From: Gavia stellata
Lineage: Eukaryota; Chordata; Aves; Gaviiformes; Gaviidae
Reading direction: 5' to 3'
NCBI RefSeq assembly: GCF_030936135.1
Contig: NC_082595.1
Location: 74,062,135-74,126,134, forward strand
Length of the DNA stretch: 64,000 nucleotides
The position numbers were made by a program, and so were the translations under genes. Below are positions 35,831-49,900 of the stretch, one piece after another; the first letter of the stretch is position 1; each line of letters begins with the position of its first letter. Below the pieces are notes generated by a model. The model did no database searches. It had not been told where the DNA came from and worked only from the letters and a program-made list of their open reading frames with translations.

Positions 35831-37620
35831 CCTGGGACTCATTTCATCCAGAACTGACCAGGGCTGTCCTTGCAACCCAAGCTTTGTGTTGCAGGAGCCT
35901 GGGGTATGTCATGAAGTGAGTTATCCAAACTGGGAGGCACTTGCTTTTCTTCTGCTCTCCTCCACTGCCTTTGCATAGCCCAAACACCTGGGCTGCAGCA
36001 AGAGGAGGGTGGCAGAAAGAGGAGGAAGAGGAGAAGGGAAGAAGTGGACAAGTGCTTTGGTGGCAGACACACACTGGGAAATGGGGTTGAGGCTGGGGTT
36101 TGTGGGATATTGAGAACCAGGACTAGAAATGATGTTCAGGGGAGGCAGTGGGGAGGTTTAATTAGCCCAGTGGAAGACTAAGCCTGGAAAAGGAGATGAA
36201 GGGGAATTGGGACTGGGTGACAACAACCAACAACCTCTGCAAAGGCCCTGGGGCTCTTGGAGACCCTCTCCACACCCGCCCAGCTGTGGCAGCTCGTGCC
36301 CATGGGTTTCGCAGTAGACCTCCCTCTCACAAGGAAATGCAGCCATTCTGGTATTGGTAGACCTGTTCACCAAGACAGCTCACTTTTTCAACTTCACGGC
36401 GTTGCCTGTGGCACTGCTGACTGCCTGACTCTTCCAACCATATTTTTCCACGCCGTGGCCTCCCACATTCTATCATCACCAAACAGGGGAGCCCATTCAC
36501 AGATTTTGGAAGGAGCTCCTGGGCCTCGTTTAAGGCCGACTCACGTCTCCCACTCATGCCACCCCCGGTTCCACAGACAGACCGAGACAATCAAATCCTG
36601 GAGCAAAAGCTCCAGTGTCACAGCAACTTCCTCCATGCTGAGTGGGTCACCCTTCTCCCTCTGGCAGAGGCTGCCCACAAAGATAATGCTCACGCATCTG
36701 AATGGCAGAGCCTGTTGGTGCACCCAGAGCCCTGACACTGGAACCAGGCTGGGTGTGGAGAGAGGCAAGGAAGATCCATGTGAGCTGAGTCCAGGGGACC
36801 ACTGGGACCACGGCTTGAGCTCATGAGGGACATTGCGGCTGGCTGACCAAAGAGTTTAAGTCCTGTGGGCGAATCCTGGAGAAATCAGCTCTAGTAGATG
36901 TGGGGAAGGATAGCTTGAGGATGTGGGAAGAATGGGCTACGTTCGAGCAAAGAAACTGCATCCATGCCCGAACGGGCAGTGGAGAACAGGCGAAGGGAAG
37001 GGGCAGGACAGGTCAGAGGGGGAGATGCAGAAGCAAAGCAAGAATGGCTGGAACAGGAGCTGGCAAAAGAAAGCATTGAGCATGGGAAGGACAATTTGGA
37101 CTGGAAAAGAGTAACATGGTGATGTCAGACAGGAATAGGTTCTGTGTGAAGGGTGAAAGACGTATGGCAGGAGAAACTGGGAGAGAGAAATAGCACTACT
37201 GGGGTAAGAAGACTGGGGTGAAGGACTGAGGACAAGAAGAGCTCCAAGTGCCTACAAATGGGGGAAAAACTGGGAGAACAGTCAAAAGGCACGAGACAGG
37301 TTCTTCCTAGTGAAGGACATTGGGCCTGGATGTCGTGGTCCCAGAGCTGGTCTGGAGAGAGGTCTGGAGGGTAGAATCTGGGACTGGTTGATAAGAAGTG
37401 AGATGAAGAGCCAAAATTGGGAAGAGACATGACTAAGATATTAGTACCTTTGAGGGGAAGGGAGAGAGGAATCAAGTTTGTCAAAAAATAGGTATAGGAG
37501 TTGTGGGCCCAGTGTACACCTTTCCAAAGCCTGGGATGGACCTCGGGAGACCCTGCCCCAGCAAAGCCTGAGAAACCTGCTGGCAAGGTCCCATCACCTT
37601 CTAGGGAGGCTCCAAGTCGG
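35830..37620. other. GC-richer, purine-rich stretch
   Basis: A local shift in composition with a plus strand rich in G and A, most marked at 36830-37500 (recurring GGGACTGG, GGAAGAGA and GAAGGACTGAGG-like words). It looks like a degenerate, possibly minisatellite-like tract. Long open frames here on both strands lack any protein-family signal. Confidence 0.4.
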
Positions 37621-38224
37621 TACCACTAACAGTTACTCTGTTAGCTCAAGTGACAAGAGCCTGCTTCATAGACCTGAAGTTTTCCTCTCCAGATGCTACT
37701 ATTGCATTACCTGATTATTTCCTCCCCCTCCAGTTGTTCTGTTTGCATTCGTACAAACATAGGAATTCACCTCCAGACTGTGATGGGGAACACTTTAACA
37801 CTGCAAAGTCAATCACTCAAAAATTCTGAAACTTCTGAAAAAAAATAATTCTGTAAGGTTCACATATGAGTTATTTCTCATCTAATTTGTTTAATGGTTA
37901 GTCATCGAAGTTAAAGATGGTGAATTCAGGCTGCTGTTAGAGAGGAACCTTCAGAGGACAACTCATTTCATCATAAGGTGAGATGTCTAGGATGTCTAAA
38001 ATGTACAGGGCAGGCAAGATGACAAGCTCTCTGTCAGCCTGTATCTCTCTACTGACTCTAAAAGATTACTAGTTTACCTTAGAAATGTCTAGTTTAGCTT
38101 GAAAATAACTGTTAGATGTCTCAACCTAGGTAATGTGAATCCAAATGACATGTTTCCCTATTTGTGTGTCTGATATGAGAGTCTGCAGTATGATTTGTAG
38201 AGATGTTTAAGTCCAGCACCACCA

Positions 38225-38241
38225 CCCCCCCCCCCCGCCCC
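38225..38241. repeat. Poly-C run
   Basis: Twelve C, a G, then four C. It is a homopolymer-type low-complexity tract and its length is likely unreliable in the assembly. Confidence 0.9.
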
Positions 38242-39740
38242 AGGTTTGTAAGTGCAAATTCCCTCTTGCATTTTTGTGTCCTAAATAGCTTGGCCACTAC
38301 AGATCTGAGGCTCATGACTGCAGCTGAAGTTAATGAGAATCATGCCTTAAACGCAGTACTATATAATTCAAGGCTATGGAAAAATGAGATCATCATTGTC
38401 TCAAACTTGCCAGCCAGGCTTAAAGAGCCTTTTTAACATCAGTGTGTGTCCTTAGTTACCTATGTATAAAATGGCAGCAGTTGTAAGGCACCCCCAATCC
38501 CTAAAGGGTCTGTGAAGTCTGTTCATGAATTCCTGCAGCCACCATGCTGGACTGCAGAAAACTCATCAGAGCAGCATTTTGAAATCCTGTCTATAAGTTT
38601 TTGCTATGCAAGAGAACCATCAGAGTGTGCAGGCTGTACAGAGAACAAATGATATATTGAATAGCAAATTCAATACATTGTCATCATGTATTCTGGGCAC
38701 TGAGTGAGGGAAGGGACTTGTGAAAAACAGAAGATGGTGATGCCATTGACTGCCATAATGCGTGTATGCACACGAACGGAATTTAAGTTGTGTAGACAAC
38801 CATGATTCTGGCATTTTTCTAACTTTCTGGTGCTCACAGTCTTAATAATGTTGTTTTGACACATGATTGTCTGGAAGTGTGAGACAGATGTGTCTCTGGT
38901 TTATTCCATCTGGAGATTTTGCCTAAGATCCTCCCCTTTTTAATTTCTCTCACAAGTTTCTGTGCATGTCTTTATATGCCCCAACTTGATATTCAAGATA
39001 TTAGAGTATTCACTATAAAATAGATCAAAATTTTAAATATATTTTATATTGGGTGATAAACTATGAGGTGCAATGTTTGGTTTTGGCATGAATATATATA
39101 CTCAGATTGCTGCAGGGAAATATTTTAAAGTAGATGATAGCAAATTTTCTCTGATGGACATAAATTTGTCATTTTTAAAGAATTTGAAGATCACTATCAC
39201 AATGTTTTTAAAGCTGCATCCTCAATATTTTTATCAGCTTCCTCTGCTCAACATTTTATTGATTTCTTTCCTCTTTGACCTGCAGCCAGAGTTTCATTAT
39301 CACACATTGCATTCTTGTACATCCTAGCATTTACAATATGAAATACAGAATAGCAAATCAGTGTGATATCACATTATTGTAAATTTTCTTGTCTCATCTT
39401 TTAAATTTTCTCCTGACAGATTTTTTTCATTAGTACGCTTTAAGAATTCCACAGATCCCACTTCCCAAGTTACTGATGTGGCTTTACTCTGTGGAACAGA
39501 AGTCTCCAAATAAATAGCATTTTGTTAGTCAGCCAAGTATCTCTCTGGCCTCCAGGCATTACTGCAGCGTAAGCATAAAAAAAAAGTCTAAAATTTTTCC
39601 GTTACATGTACCTCCTGTCTTCTTAAACTAGTTCTTTATCTAAAATAACAGTTCATATTGTATAATTTTATGTTGTTGTTGAAATACTGTATGGCTATAC
39701 TAGACATTGTAAATTCTTGGTTTTTTTCTTACCTTCACAG

Positions 39741-39930
39741 ATTATATATCTATATGGTGTGAATATATATAAAATATGTATAAAATGTATATATGCTATA
39801 GAAGACTATAGATATTCTTACCTTCACAGAAAAAAATAATTTTTTATATATATACACACACCATGAAAATATATGTGGTATGTTTATATATCTATTAAAT
39901 ATATATTACATTCACTTTTACCTGAATATA
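39741..39930. repeat. AT-rich (TATA)n-type low-complexity region
   Basis: Interrupted runs of ATATAT and TATATA with a short ACACAC piece, spread over about 190 bases and probably derived from an old (TA)n/(TG)n microsatellite. Confidence 0.85.
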
Positions 39931-42359
39931 TATGACCTAGTTGGAAACTGGCACATAACAAATCTAAACTTTGTCAGATATCTCTTCCTAAATACATAAG
40001 TTTTGACAAATATAGATTTTTAAAAATGGTGCTGCTACTATGAAGAAATAATTTAAAAGGCAAAGAATGTACGGAGTGTTTTCCAGCTGAAATTCAGATC
40101 TCATCATGTAAATTATTACCTTGGGTATTCATTATCTCAGCACTGCAAGATATCACTCATATTGTCTGTGACATTAGCATTCGGCAAACACTCCAAAATA
40201 AAATACTGTTTGACATGCGCACCGAGTAGCTTTTTGTCTGAAATAAGTATTTTAAATACATTGGAACATGTATATTTGATGATGGATTTATTTATTTACT
40301 GATTTACTTTGAGAGGCTTCAGAGGACATGAATAGGGATTGCTGGACTTAATTTGTACAAATATTAAGCGAATGCTCTGTTAAAGCAACTTTTATACATG
40401 TACATTCTTAAGCACCTTGTTGAAACAAATTCTTTTTCTTTGAATTTGGATCTCTATTAGTAACGGCTGAAAACCTGGTGCCTTTTTTTTTCAGAAAAAA
40501 ACCCTCATGTTGACTGGCATCGAGCTGGCAATCTAGAAGGGATTCAATGGCCTCAAAAGGAAATGCCATTTTAAAGCCTGCCCTGGCTCCCTCTGAAACC
40601 TGCAGCGACTTTACTTTGAACTGCAAGGGAGTCATGTCGATTCTCAGCTGATGCCGCAGTGCCAATAAACACGTTCCCATCAGTGGAAGGGAAAGCAAGT
40701 GTGTCTCGACACTGCAAGACGTGTGCCTGCTCAACCAGACAAAGAGAAAGTACCAGCTTCTGAGGATCCATCCTTTCATTTCAATTCTTCAAAGAACTGT
40801 AGAGCTGAGATGCCCTTCACAAGATTGCTTATATCCATGAGCAAGGAAACAGTGGAGGAGCCGTGCTTGTTTTTCCCCACACTGAGGCCAAGTCATTTTT
40901 TTGAAGAAAAACTGATGGAGCTTTTCTAAAGACGTTACTATTTTTCTTCCCTTTCCTGCTGCAGCCTCTGTTCTCTCTGATCGCTCTCTTTCCATGGCAG
41001 GAGAGCAGGTGCAAGGCAGACACTTTGGCAGATAAAGATGTTCTAGTACTATAATTATAATCAACATTTCTGTGTAAAATACCCAAGGGTTTCTGCATGC
41101 ACAACACATATAGGAAGCTCCACACGGAGTTCAGTTCTTTGCTCTCAGTCATCATATCATAAATGCTAATAGCATTTATGCTAATAGCTTTAATCTTCTG
41201 GAGAATTCCAAATTTTCTTTGGGGGCGGGAGGTAATATCCCTGGGAAGTACTGGCTTGACCAGGCTTAATCCTCCCTTGCATCCAAGATGCCCTTGGCGT
41301 AGTGCAATGAGAGAGGAAGCATCGGGGATACTCTGCAAAGGCTTGGATTTATGCACGGCATCAGTCTCAGCCTCCCCAGCACACCCTTTCAGTTTGTATC
41401 TAAGGCTGACGGTGGAGAAAGAGCAGAGGCATGCGTGGCATAAGGCTTTGTTATTTTCATGGGCTTTACACGGACAGGGGATTCCCTAGCACAGGCCAAG
41501 TAGCAGGACAAATCTGGATGGATCTCAAGGACAGAGAGCAGTGGCGGCATAAGCTTTCTGGGAGCAATCCCTGGAGGAGGAGGGCACGGATTTTGTGTCC
41601 TCCTCTGTGCTGTGCGTGCAAACCATAGCGACAGTTTGGGTAATGGCTTTCTGAGGTAGACAAAAGAAATTAGCTCAGCTTAATAGCATGCTTCAGTGAA
41701 CACTGGAACTGAGGATATAATTTTCAACAAATCATTTACTTCAAAAGGTTCATCTCTGTGTGTGCGAGAGTCCATGCTTCTTTTTTTTTTTGTAATATAA
41801 CTGTGAACAGGCTGAGAAATACTTGAATTTTGTTTGTTTATTGAAAACCACACATCTCTATTTTAAATAAATTATGGACGAACAGGTTTTGCAGTTCCTC
41901 CTAACCAAACAGCTGTGTCGAGGAAGTCTGACAGTGAGATGGACAGACTCACCACATCTCTCTGCTCTCTTGTTGAATTGGACTGCTATGATTAAGTTTC
42001 CCATAAGGACATTACATACATTCATATTTATCAGTTAAGATTTCTTTTGCCTGAACATCTCCAGTATTGTGTTTAAGAGTCTTTGTTTCCATAAACCAGC
42101 ATTCCAGTAAACAGAATAAAGGCAAACGCAGAATTTGAGAAAACCCCAGCTTTCAATGTGGAGCAGAAGGAGTCTGCTAGCATGCAGGATTAAAAAAAGA
42201 CCGTAGGAGCATTTTTAAATGGAGGATTGAGGACAGGATGGCAGATGCAGGAGAGCATGCCAGTCGAAGTGACTCATTATCAAAAGGGTAAAACTGAAAA
42301 CACTCTGCGTGCCTGAGAGAAGAGAAGATGACAAAATCCAGATAGGAAGCAACAAAGAT

Positions 42360-43990
42360 TGGTGCAAACAATCCAAAGAAAATCGGGCATACAAAAAGCA
42401 ATTAGATCAAGAGTCTACATAAAAGTGCTCTGGGTGAGTGCTGGGAGTCTAAGGATGGAGATTAGTGAACTGGAACATTTAATTTTAAATGTTTGTAATA
42501 GTAGGCATCGGCTGGAAGATCATCATTGGGGTGCTGTAACAGAGTAGAGCACAAATACATCTGAATAACAAGAGAAGATTATGCCATTAGAGGAGCAGTA
42601 GTCCTTGTTAAAAGAAAGCTAAGTTTCAAGTGGGTAACAGAATGAAAATGCGCTGTAAAATCAGTTTGGGTCGAAATTCCCTAGTCGAGAAGGAACAATA
42701 GTAAAAAACCAGTTGTCCTGTATTTGGAGGTCAGACCAGCCTATCTAGAGGACAGCCCACCCCGTCCCAAGGCAGGGTGCCAAACAGGTGGGGAACCAGC
42801 CCCGCTCTGCTATTGCCCGTCCCTCTCTGCTGACAAGCTCAGGAGCCTGCCTGGCAAGCTCTGACAAAATGCTTACCTGTTCAATGGGGAAACTTAAGCA
42901 TGATAAATCCACCTGACGATCGAGGCTGTGCTGCTAGTGACTTGACAGGTAGTGACAACAGCTGCAAAACACCCTCAGATTTAAGGCTGCAAGGGTCAGG
43001 GAGGTGCAATGGGAGACTTCAGCCGTCTGCAGCGGGATTAGGAAAAGTTCAGAGCACGGTATTATTCAGAGATGGCAGTTTTAGACAGTTTTACTTCTTG
43101 GCCGAGCTAGTCAGATGATCCACAAGAGGAAACGCCACTCTACGTTTAATCCTGAGCAGTCTGGAGGAGCTATTTCTACAGAGGAATAACTGTAGTGGTG
43201 AGTCCAAGGTATTCAAATCCAGCACCCCTGCAAAAATGGAAAAGGCACCAACATCCCAAGTTCAAGAAGGGAGCTGGTTACAAATGATGAAGCTAGTCAA
43301 AAGTAAATTACGAGAGTCATAAAAGAATAAAGTAATGGTAAATGTTTTATATGTGAGGGAGTAAGCATGGCTTGTAAAAGTTGAAGTCACACTTCACCAA
43401 TATACTAGATGTTGCTTAAGGTATTAATAACTCATTAAGTGCAGATATCAAAATGAAACAAACCCCATGATTATACCACCCTATGAGCCATTGGTGAAAC
43501 TGTATCTTGAGTATTGCATGGACTTTTGCTCCATTGATACAGTAGAACTAGAAAAGGTACAGAAAGACAGCAATTAGGATCAGAGACTGGAAACAGCAGC
43601 TAGTCAAGGGAAGGAAACATTACAGGACTCTTCAGCTTAGAAAAAAACTGACTTAAAGAATTTTATTGGATATCTGTAAATCATTAACGATATAGAGATA
43701 GTAAACAGCTATTTCTCATAACCTAAGATCTAGAAGCATCATCTAAAATTGCCATGTAGCAGGCTTAAAATTAACAGAAGATGCTTTTTCATATAATGTG
43801 TAATTAAACTGAGAAACTCATTGCCACAGGGTGCCACAGAGACCAAAAGCATAGAGAAGTTTTAAAAGTATCAGACATAGATAAGGCAGAATCATCCCAG
43901 CCTTCTCAGCATCCAGTGTCGGAGACTGAACTGGACAGGTGCCCTGCCTAGCCGGGGGGAGCTGTTCTTACATTCTCACCAAAGTCACTT
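42360..43990 (+). mobile_element. Ancient CR1/L3-like LINE remnant
   Basis: Strongly degraded but in LINE order. An AAACGCCACTCTACGTTTAA stretch at 43129 resembles the ORF2 region that in CR1 reads as GATGCCACTCTTGA. AGCATGGCTTGTAAAAG..GAAGTCACACTTCACCAAT is the RT region. At 43498 TGAAACTGTATCTTGAGTAT is the counterpart of CTGGAGTACTG, and at 43818 AACTCATTGCCACAGGG..CCACAGAG is the 3' part. No young CR1 tail is seen. I judge this by eye; the exact left edge is unsure. Confidence 0.5.
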
Positions 43991-46900
43991 CAAAGTTGGA
44001 GGAAAAAAGGAGTTATTATTTTCTCCACTTCTACCCATCAGATAATAACCTTTGATTATAGCAAACTGGGCCGGATTCCAAGTGATAATTTCAAGATGAA
44101 CAGTTCCAGCTAAGTTATCATATCCCAGGGCCTCTCATTTGTAAATGGAAAATAAACATGAACATCAAGTCTTTCTTAACTGAATGAAGCACAGCAGCCC
44201 CCTGTCTGGTTATTTCAATGAAGATAAACATCTTTAACTCATATGAAATATATCCCTTTCAATGCGCAAGTCAATTATTTCCACTTTCGCATTCTTCTGT
44301 TATAGTGAGAATTTGGTAAGAAAAAATGTTAACAGTAACAGGGTTATTTTCAGACCGATGCTTCCCCTTGTCGCAGTTGGTTACTCAGAAAACACAGAAA
44401 ATGGTGTTGTGCTTATCTGCCTTTTTCTGGTAGCTCAGTGCATTCTGTGACTTGTCTTGAGACACCATAAGCCAGGAATGATAAATTTAATTAAGCTCCT
44501 TAAGCAACAGCGTTCTGATTCAGTAAACATTAACACTTCCCCTTACGCCTGAGCAAACACAAAGATCTGGTCTCAGCTTGGGAATAGTTCAGAGCGCGAA
44601 TACAAATGGCACAACTTCAGCTATTTTTACAAATGGTCCTGAAAGGTTTTCTAGCAAGTGTTGATCACACTTCTCACTTAGGAAAGTAATTTTACTCTGT
44701 TGTTCTGTACCTCGTGAGTGGAATCTCTTGTGTGAATACATGAAATAATTTCTTTGGGATAAGGAGGGGGGGATCTGTGCTGAGAAGCCTCTGACTGGTC
44801 CTACCATAGCTAAAAAAACCCCAACAACAAAACCCAACACCCCCAAGTAACTAGAACTTAAATCTGCAGATATTCCCCAGCAACATGGAGTAGGTCAGAT
44901 TTTTTACAGCCCCCCCTGCCACAGCCTGGAGGGGCTAGAGTTACTTGTGTCCAAGTTTCTGTCTTGCCAATCTACATTTTACACGGATATGTAAAAGGTA
45001 CATGTACACAGGCATATGCATGGTTATACATGAGTTCATATATTGATCAATAAACGCTAACATTGGCCTACCAGCATTTCCTAGAAATTTCAGGTGGCCA
45101 TATCAGCACAGGGATTGCATCTCTGTGCCAGACCAATCACTTGCTCATGGTGCCCCAGCAGACCTTTCTCCCAATCCGAGGAGCTGTGTAACGCTCCACT
45201 TTTCAGAATTCACTTTATTTGTTTTGGTTTTTTAACTGCCGACCGGTGTTTGAGATGGGCAGGTGGGGACGCAGAGGAACCGTACAGGAATTGTCCATCC
45301 TGATACTGTGGAAGTGCCGCATGACCGCACATGTTTGGAGCTCCTGGGTCTCTTGGGGAAGGAGGGCTCTGCTCAGGGCGTACTCAGAGAGGAACAGCAT
45401 TGCAGCCATCAACTCTTTAACTCATTCACAAGAAGAGGATTTGGGCGCAATGGTGTGGTGGAGCGATGGCTTACCAGTGGCAGCGCAGCTGAGGTCCTGT
45501 GGGCCTGCTGGAGGGTCTGTGATGCTTCCCCAGGGGTTTTGGGCAACCAGCTTTGGAGCACTGCGGGGATGTGTGCGTTGCACATTGGTGCAGTGATGCA
45601 TCAGAAATGCAGTAAATTTAACTCAGAGTTAATGAGACTGAGCAATGAAGTTGGATCTTGTTTCACTTTTGAAATAAGCCATGTTTAAACTCAGCAGTAA
45701 AAATATGGTAAAATGGGATTTTTGTTCTTGTTGTTTCTTATGCCTTTGATTACAATGTAGAAAGAGAAGGTTGAAGGGGTTTCTAAATTGTCAGTATTTC
45801 TGTAAAAGGAAACTAAAGCACCTGCACCCATTTGCATTGGAAGACATCAGGCCTTTGTTTGGTTACTTGCCATGATACTCTTTATTATTTCTATTTCATC
45901 CAAACTGGATGCCAAAAACCCACATTCACTTGTTGAGTTTTTGTGCTTGTCATTTTGTGTTCTACTGCTAAGTGGCAAATTTTGTGTTGCAAAATCTGAA
46001 AATAGGGAAATGCTTGCATCCAAGATTATTTTTCATTTGAAATACAGGATAGGCATATTATTTAAATAAGTCTTTGAAGTTTTATGAGCACTGAAGGCTC
46101 AGTTGACCCAATTAATGTTCTGTTCAGTCAAGACATCATCTAGTCCTTACCCTTTTCCTGACTCCAAACTACATCTTGTTTACAAATGCATAAATGTTTA
46201 GCAATCAGCCTTTTTGCCCTATGTGAATTTTGTGTCTTGTAGGTTCTGCGGCAAAGCACGGACTGCTTTAAAGGGTCCCTATTATTTCACTATCTTGGTT
46301 TGCAACTGTGTTTTGCTTCCTCTTAGGAGTCCCACTATCATTCATCACGTTTCTTTTGTTTCCTTTTATTATCAGGCCGTTGTCTCAGAGAACATGAGCT
46401 AAACACCAAACGCCCCTTTGTTAGTAAGTTGTCCTTATCGTTATCATCAGGATCAGTTCCCTTTACATTTTCACATCTGACCAGCCTTCCTGAAAGTCAA
46501 AATTATATTACAATTAGAAATGCCGTAGATGTAATGTGCACAGGAACTTCCTATTCGTATCCACAGAGTTGTATATCTTGAACTGAGCAGAAAAACAAAT
46601 AACTGCCTTTGGAGGGCTAAATTCAGGGATAAGGCAGGGTGGACCATGGACTGCTGCGGGATATGTCCATTTTATCTGCCTTATTTATCAGCTGAAGAGG
46701 GGTTGGTAATTCTTGTAAACCAGCTGGGAGATGTCAGCTGAGTTCTGCCCCAGGATATATCTGTTTAACTGTTATCTCAGGCTCAAAGAATTGAAACTTA
46801 GGTCTTCAACTTCCCCAGAAAATGGCCTAATTGGGAGGCAACAGGCCATCCTGATAGGGGAGGGAGAAGGTTTCTAACTCTTCTGAAGACACTCTTTCTG

Positions 46901-49900
46901 TTGTCCAGAAAAGTATTTCAGGATTCACTGGCCATAAGATAGAGGAAATCATCTCCTGAATCTGCAGAGGCGAACAGGTCATGAGAGAACAGTAGGAGCC
47001 CAAGCCCTCTCTGCACATCAGCTACATCGGCCAGGGAAATGGGTGTAAGGAGGGGGACGCATTGAAAAAACACCTAGAAGGGGCCAGGGGGAAGAACAGA
47101 GGCACTGGGCTGGCAGGAGGATGACAGAGCCATTGGGTGTGAGTGCCTTACTACTGAAACTTCCGCCTGCAGTCCATGTCAGGAGGTTGCTGTCAGATGC
47201 ATAAATGCAGTTTCTATCTATTGGCATGATTATCCCGGGAGTAGGAAAGTCACACTATTCTCAAGATCCTCATTCACAGGTTAAGTAGTTAAAATGTACT
47301 TTGTAGCTCAAATATATATGGCTTTTTTTCCTTTGCTTTCAAGACTTCCTTGTGCAGAAGCATTTCTGACATTGTCTTTTTTCCTCCTTGAGAACCTCCC
47401 TTGCCAACCATGTCACGGATACGGTGACTCTCAGAGCTGATTTTACCTTATTCTCCTGCTCACTCACCTTCCCTTCATTCAGTGCAGGGTTTCTGAGTTT
47501 CAATTTTAACTCCGCCTGTCGGCATTTCTTCAATATGAGAATGACCTGCCTTTTCTCCGGAGATCAGCGGACAAAAGAAGCTGAATGTGAGCTGTCTGAA
47601 TCTCTTCCCTCATTATCTCTGATGTTAGTATGAAACCTTTAATTTTTCTCTTCCTCGTTGTAAACCTTGAGAGTGTATTTTGATAACCTCAGCAATTCTC
47701 CAAGCAGATCTGGCTGTACCTTCAATTGACACAATGCACAAAAAGAGGCGAGGAAAGTATAGAGTTTGCAAGTATGACTACTTGTAGATATAGAGACTGC
47801 TTATCTTTTTGTCGGGCAGCACCTATGGAGAAACTGAAGGTGAGCAGTCTTTCAGACAATGATCTTTATCTTCTCTCCCAACCTATGCAGATTTTGTGTA
47901 ACATTCTTCTTAGGCTGCATATTTCCATAATGTAAAATAGAAACAGATTGAAAGTACATTCCTTGCTCCAGGTGCACAAAAAGCATAGTGGGGAATGTGT
48001 AATTCATTCTGTTGCACCCGATACCCTGTATATTGTTTCTTGTATAACCTTTCCTTTCTGATAAAGATCCTCTGTGTCTATAAGAAAGATTCTGTACAGT
48101 TATTGATGTTTTGATTTCTTTCTTTCCAATTTTTTAATAGATTAAGATTAGATGCCAACATTCATAAGCCAAATTTCACTGCCTGTGCTAATATTGATTT
48201 AACAAGAGGGCAGTGGAGGAAAACAGCAGTTGGGATCGAATAAGGTCAAGACTTCTTCATGATGAAATGATATCAAAACTGGAGTCACACCCTGACAAGA
48301 AAGCAAATGACATAAGGCTGGTCCTGGTGATTCATTCAGTTCCCAGAGCATCCCTTTGCATTGCAATGAGCGATGCCACGCTGAGCAGCGCTGGTGCCTC
48401 TCTGACTGGGGGATCCTGCTCCACTGCAGATCACGTGCTTCTGCAGGACAGTTTGCACAATCTTATGCAGAAAGCATAGACCCCAGGATGAAATATTTGT
48501 TCATAACCTCTGCTTTTGTGTGTCTCAAGCCTGAAGAGCCTTACATAAGGTATTCAAACACCTTGAGCCTGCTGAATAAACTAGCTTTCAGTAAGTAAGG
48601 GATGCTGACACGTTTTAAAAATGCCTGACACAGAAACAGATCAATTTGACATTATTTTTCTTATACCTAGAACATTCTGCTTTCTAATTCTTTTCCTTAT
48701 TTGAGAACTGAATGTTTTATTCTTTATCCCATTTGATACCTTAGGGCTGACTCTGTATCATATAAACTGAGGAAAGAGATTATACAATGTGGTTGCCTGT
48801 GTTCCTAAGTCAAAACGAGTTTTGCCGTCAGTGAGAACGGCATCATATCATAATTCCCACGACAGATTGTGATGACAAACAGGATTACAATCTGCGGCTT
48901 AGTATAGGAAAGAAATAGTGGAAGGAAACAAAGTCTTAAGAAACAAAGATCCTGTTTTCTTTCAGCTAGATTTAACAGCACAAAATAAAGCAATGTCCTG
49001 AGAACTTCAATTTGGGGGTCCCTGATAGGCATTTTATCCTGAAGTTTTTCATCATCTCATGTTTGTCACAATCGCTAAAGCATCAAAGTTGGGGTTTGCT
49101 GGCTGTGCAAGTACAACTATATGTGTTACATTTCATCATATGAAGGAGGAGAAATAAGAAATCTGAAAAATGGAAACCTAATAACTGAATCTAAGGTAGA
49201 AGAAAAAAATGTAGGTGTGTGATTAAATCTCCCCTAGTTAACTTCAGTGGAGACCAGGACTCACAGGCGTATTGGAGTATCTAAGACAACAAAAGCTGAA
49301 GCTCTGTAATGTCACAAATCAGGAGCCATCTTTTTAAGTTCTCAGACATGCAGAAAGCTTCAGAAATGCCCATTCAGCCTGTTTTAGTGCAGACTTATTT
49401 ACACTGGACACTTGATTAAAAAAGTTTTTTAATGATAATGTTTCATTTGAGCATGTTCTATACTTCAACGCTTATTCTCTTTTCCTGCTTTACTAGCCTA
49501 GACATGTTAGAGATTAACATCTCTTTTAAACTTGCTACAACCAAATCATTAGTTCAGAACCAACTGCCAGTGAGGAGTAACTCCTGAGTTACGGTCTCAC
49601 ATCTTTTAAGTAAAGCACTGCCCTTTAAATAAACTGTACCATGTTATAGCTATAATTCCCATATAGGTATCCCCTGGGGAAGCATCATTGAAAAGATATT
49701 ATTCTCCCCATGTTCAGATCAGCTCACAGAAAGCAACTGCCTTTGATTTCAGACTTTGCTGACGTGTTACTCAAAGCGTTCCAGGGGGATTGCCGTTGTT
49801 TCAGGCCAAGGTGCCATCTTTTGCGGTTCTACTTGAGCACTGTAAGTTTTTGCATCCTCTGTGCTACCCACGGAGGATGTAGGTGGCGGTTTGGAAAGCT

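Larger units (their letters stand above)
37621..42359. other. AT-rich intergenic stretch
   Basis: No coding exon seen. It holds a poly-C run (38225-38241), an AT-rich simple-repeat region (39741-39930) and a small duplication ATGCTAATAGC at 41164-41186. Confidence 0.6.

Noticed and set aside
36257..36826. Longest open frame of the window (189 codons, plus strand).
   Set aside because: It has no domain-like pattern and lies in a GC-richer stretch with open frames on both strands. Its composition (many S, T, H, C, P) looks random and no exon edges stand out.
40829..41356. 175-codon minus-strand frame.
   Set aside because: It shows no family signal, is overlapped by other frames on both strands, and has no conserved motif.
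45219..45688. Two overlapping plus-strand frames of 125 and 141 codons.
   Set aside because: They overlap in different phases with no homology; likely chance in a GC-richer patch.
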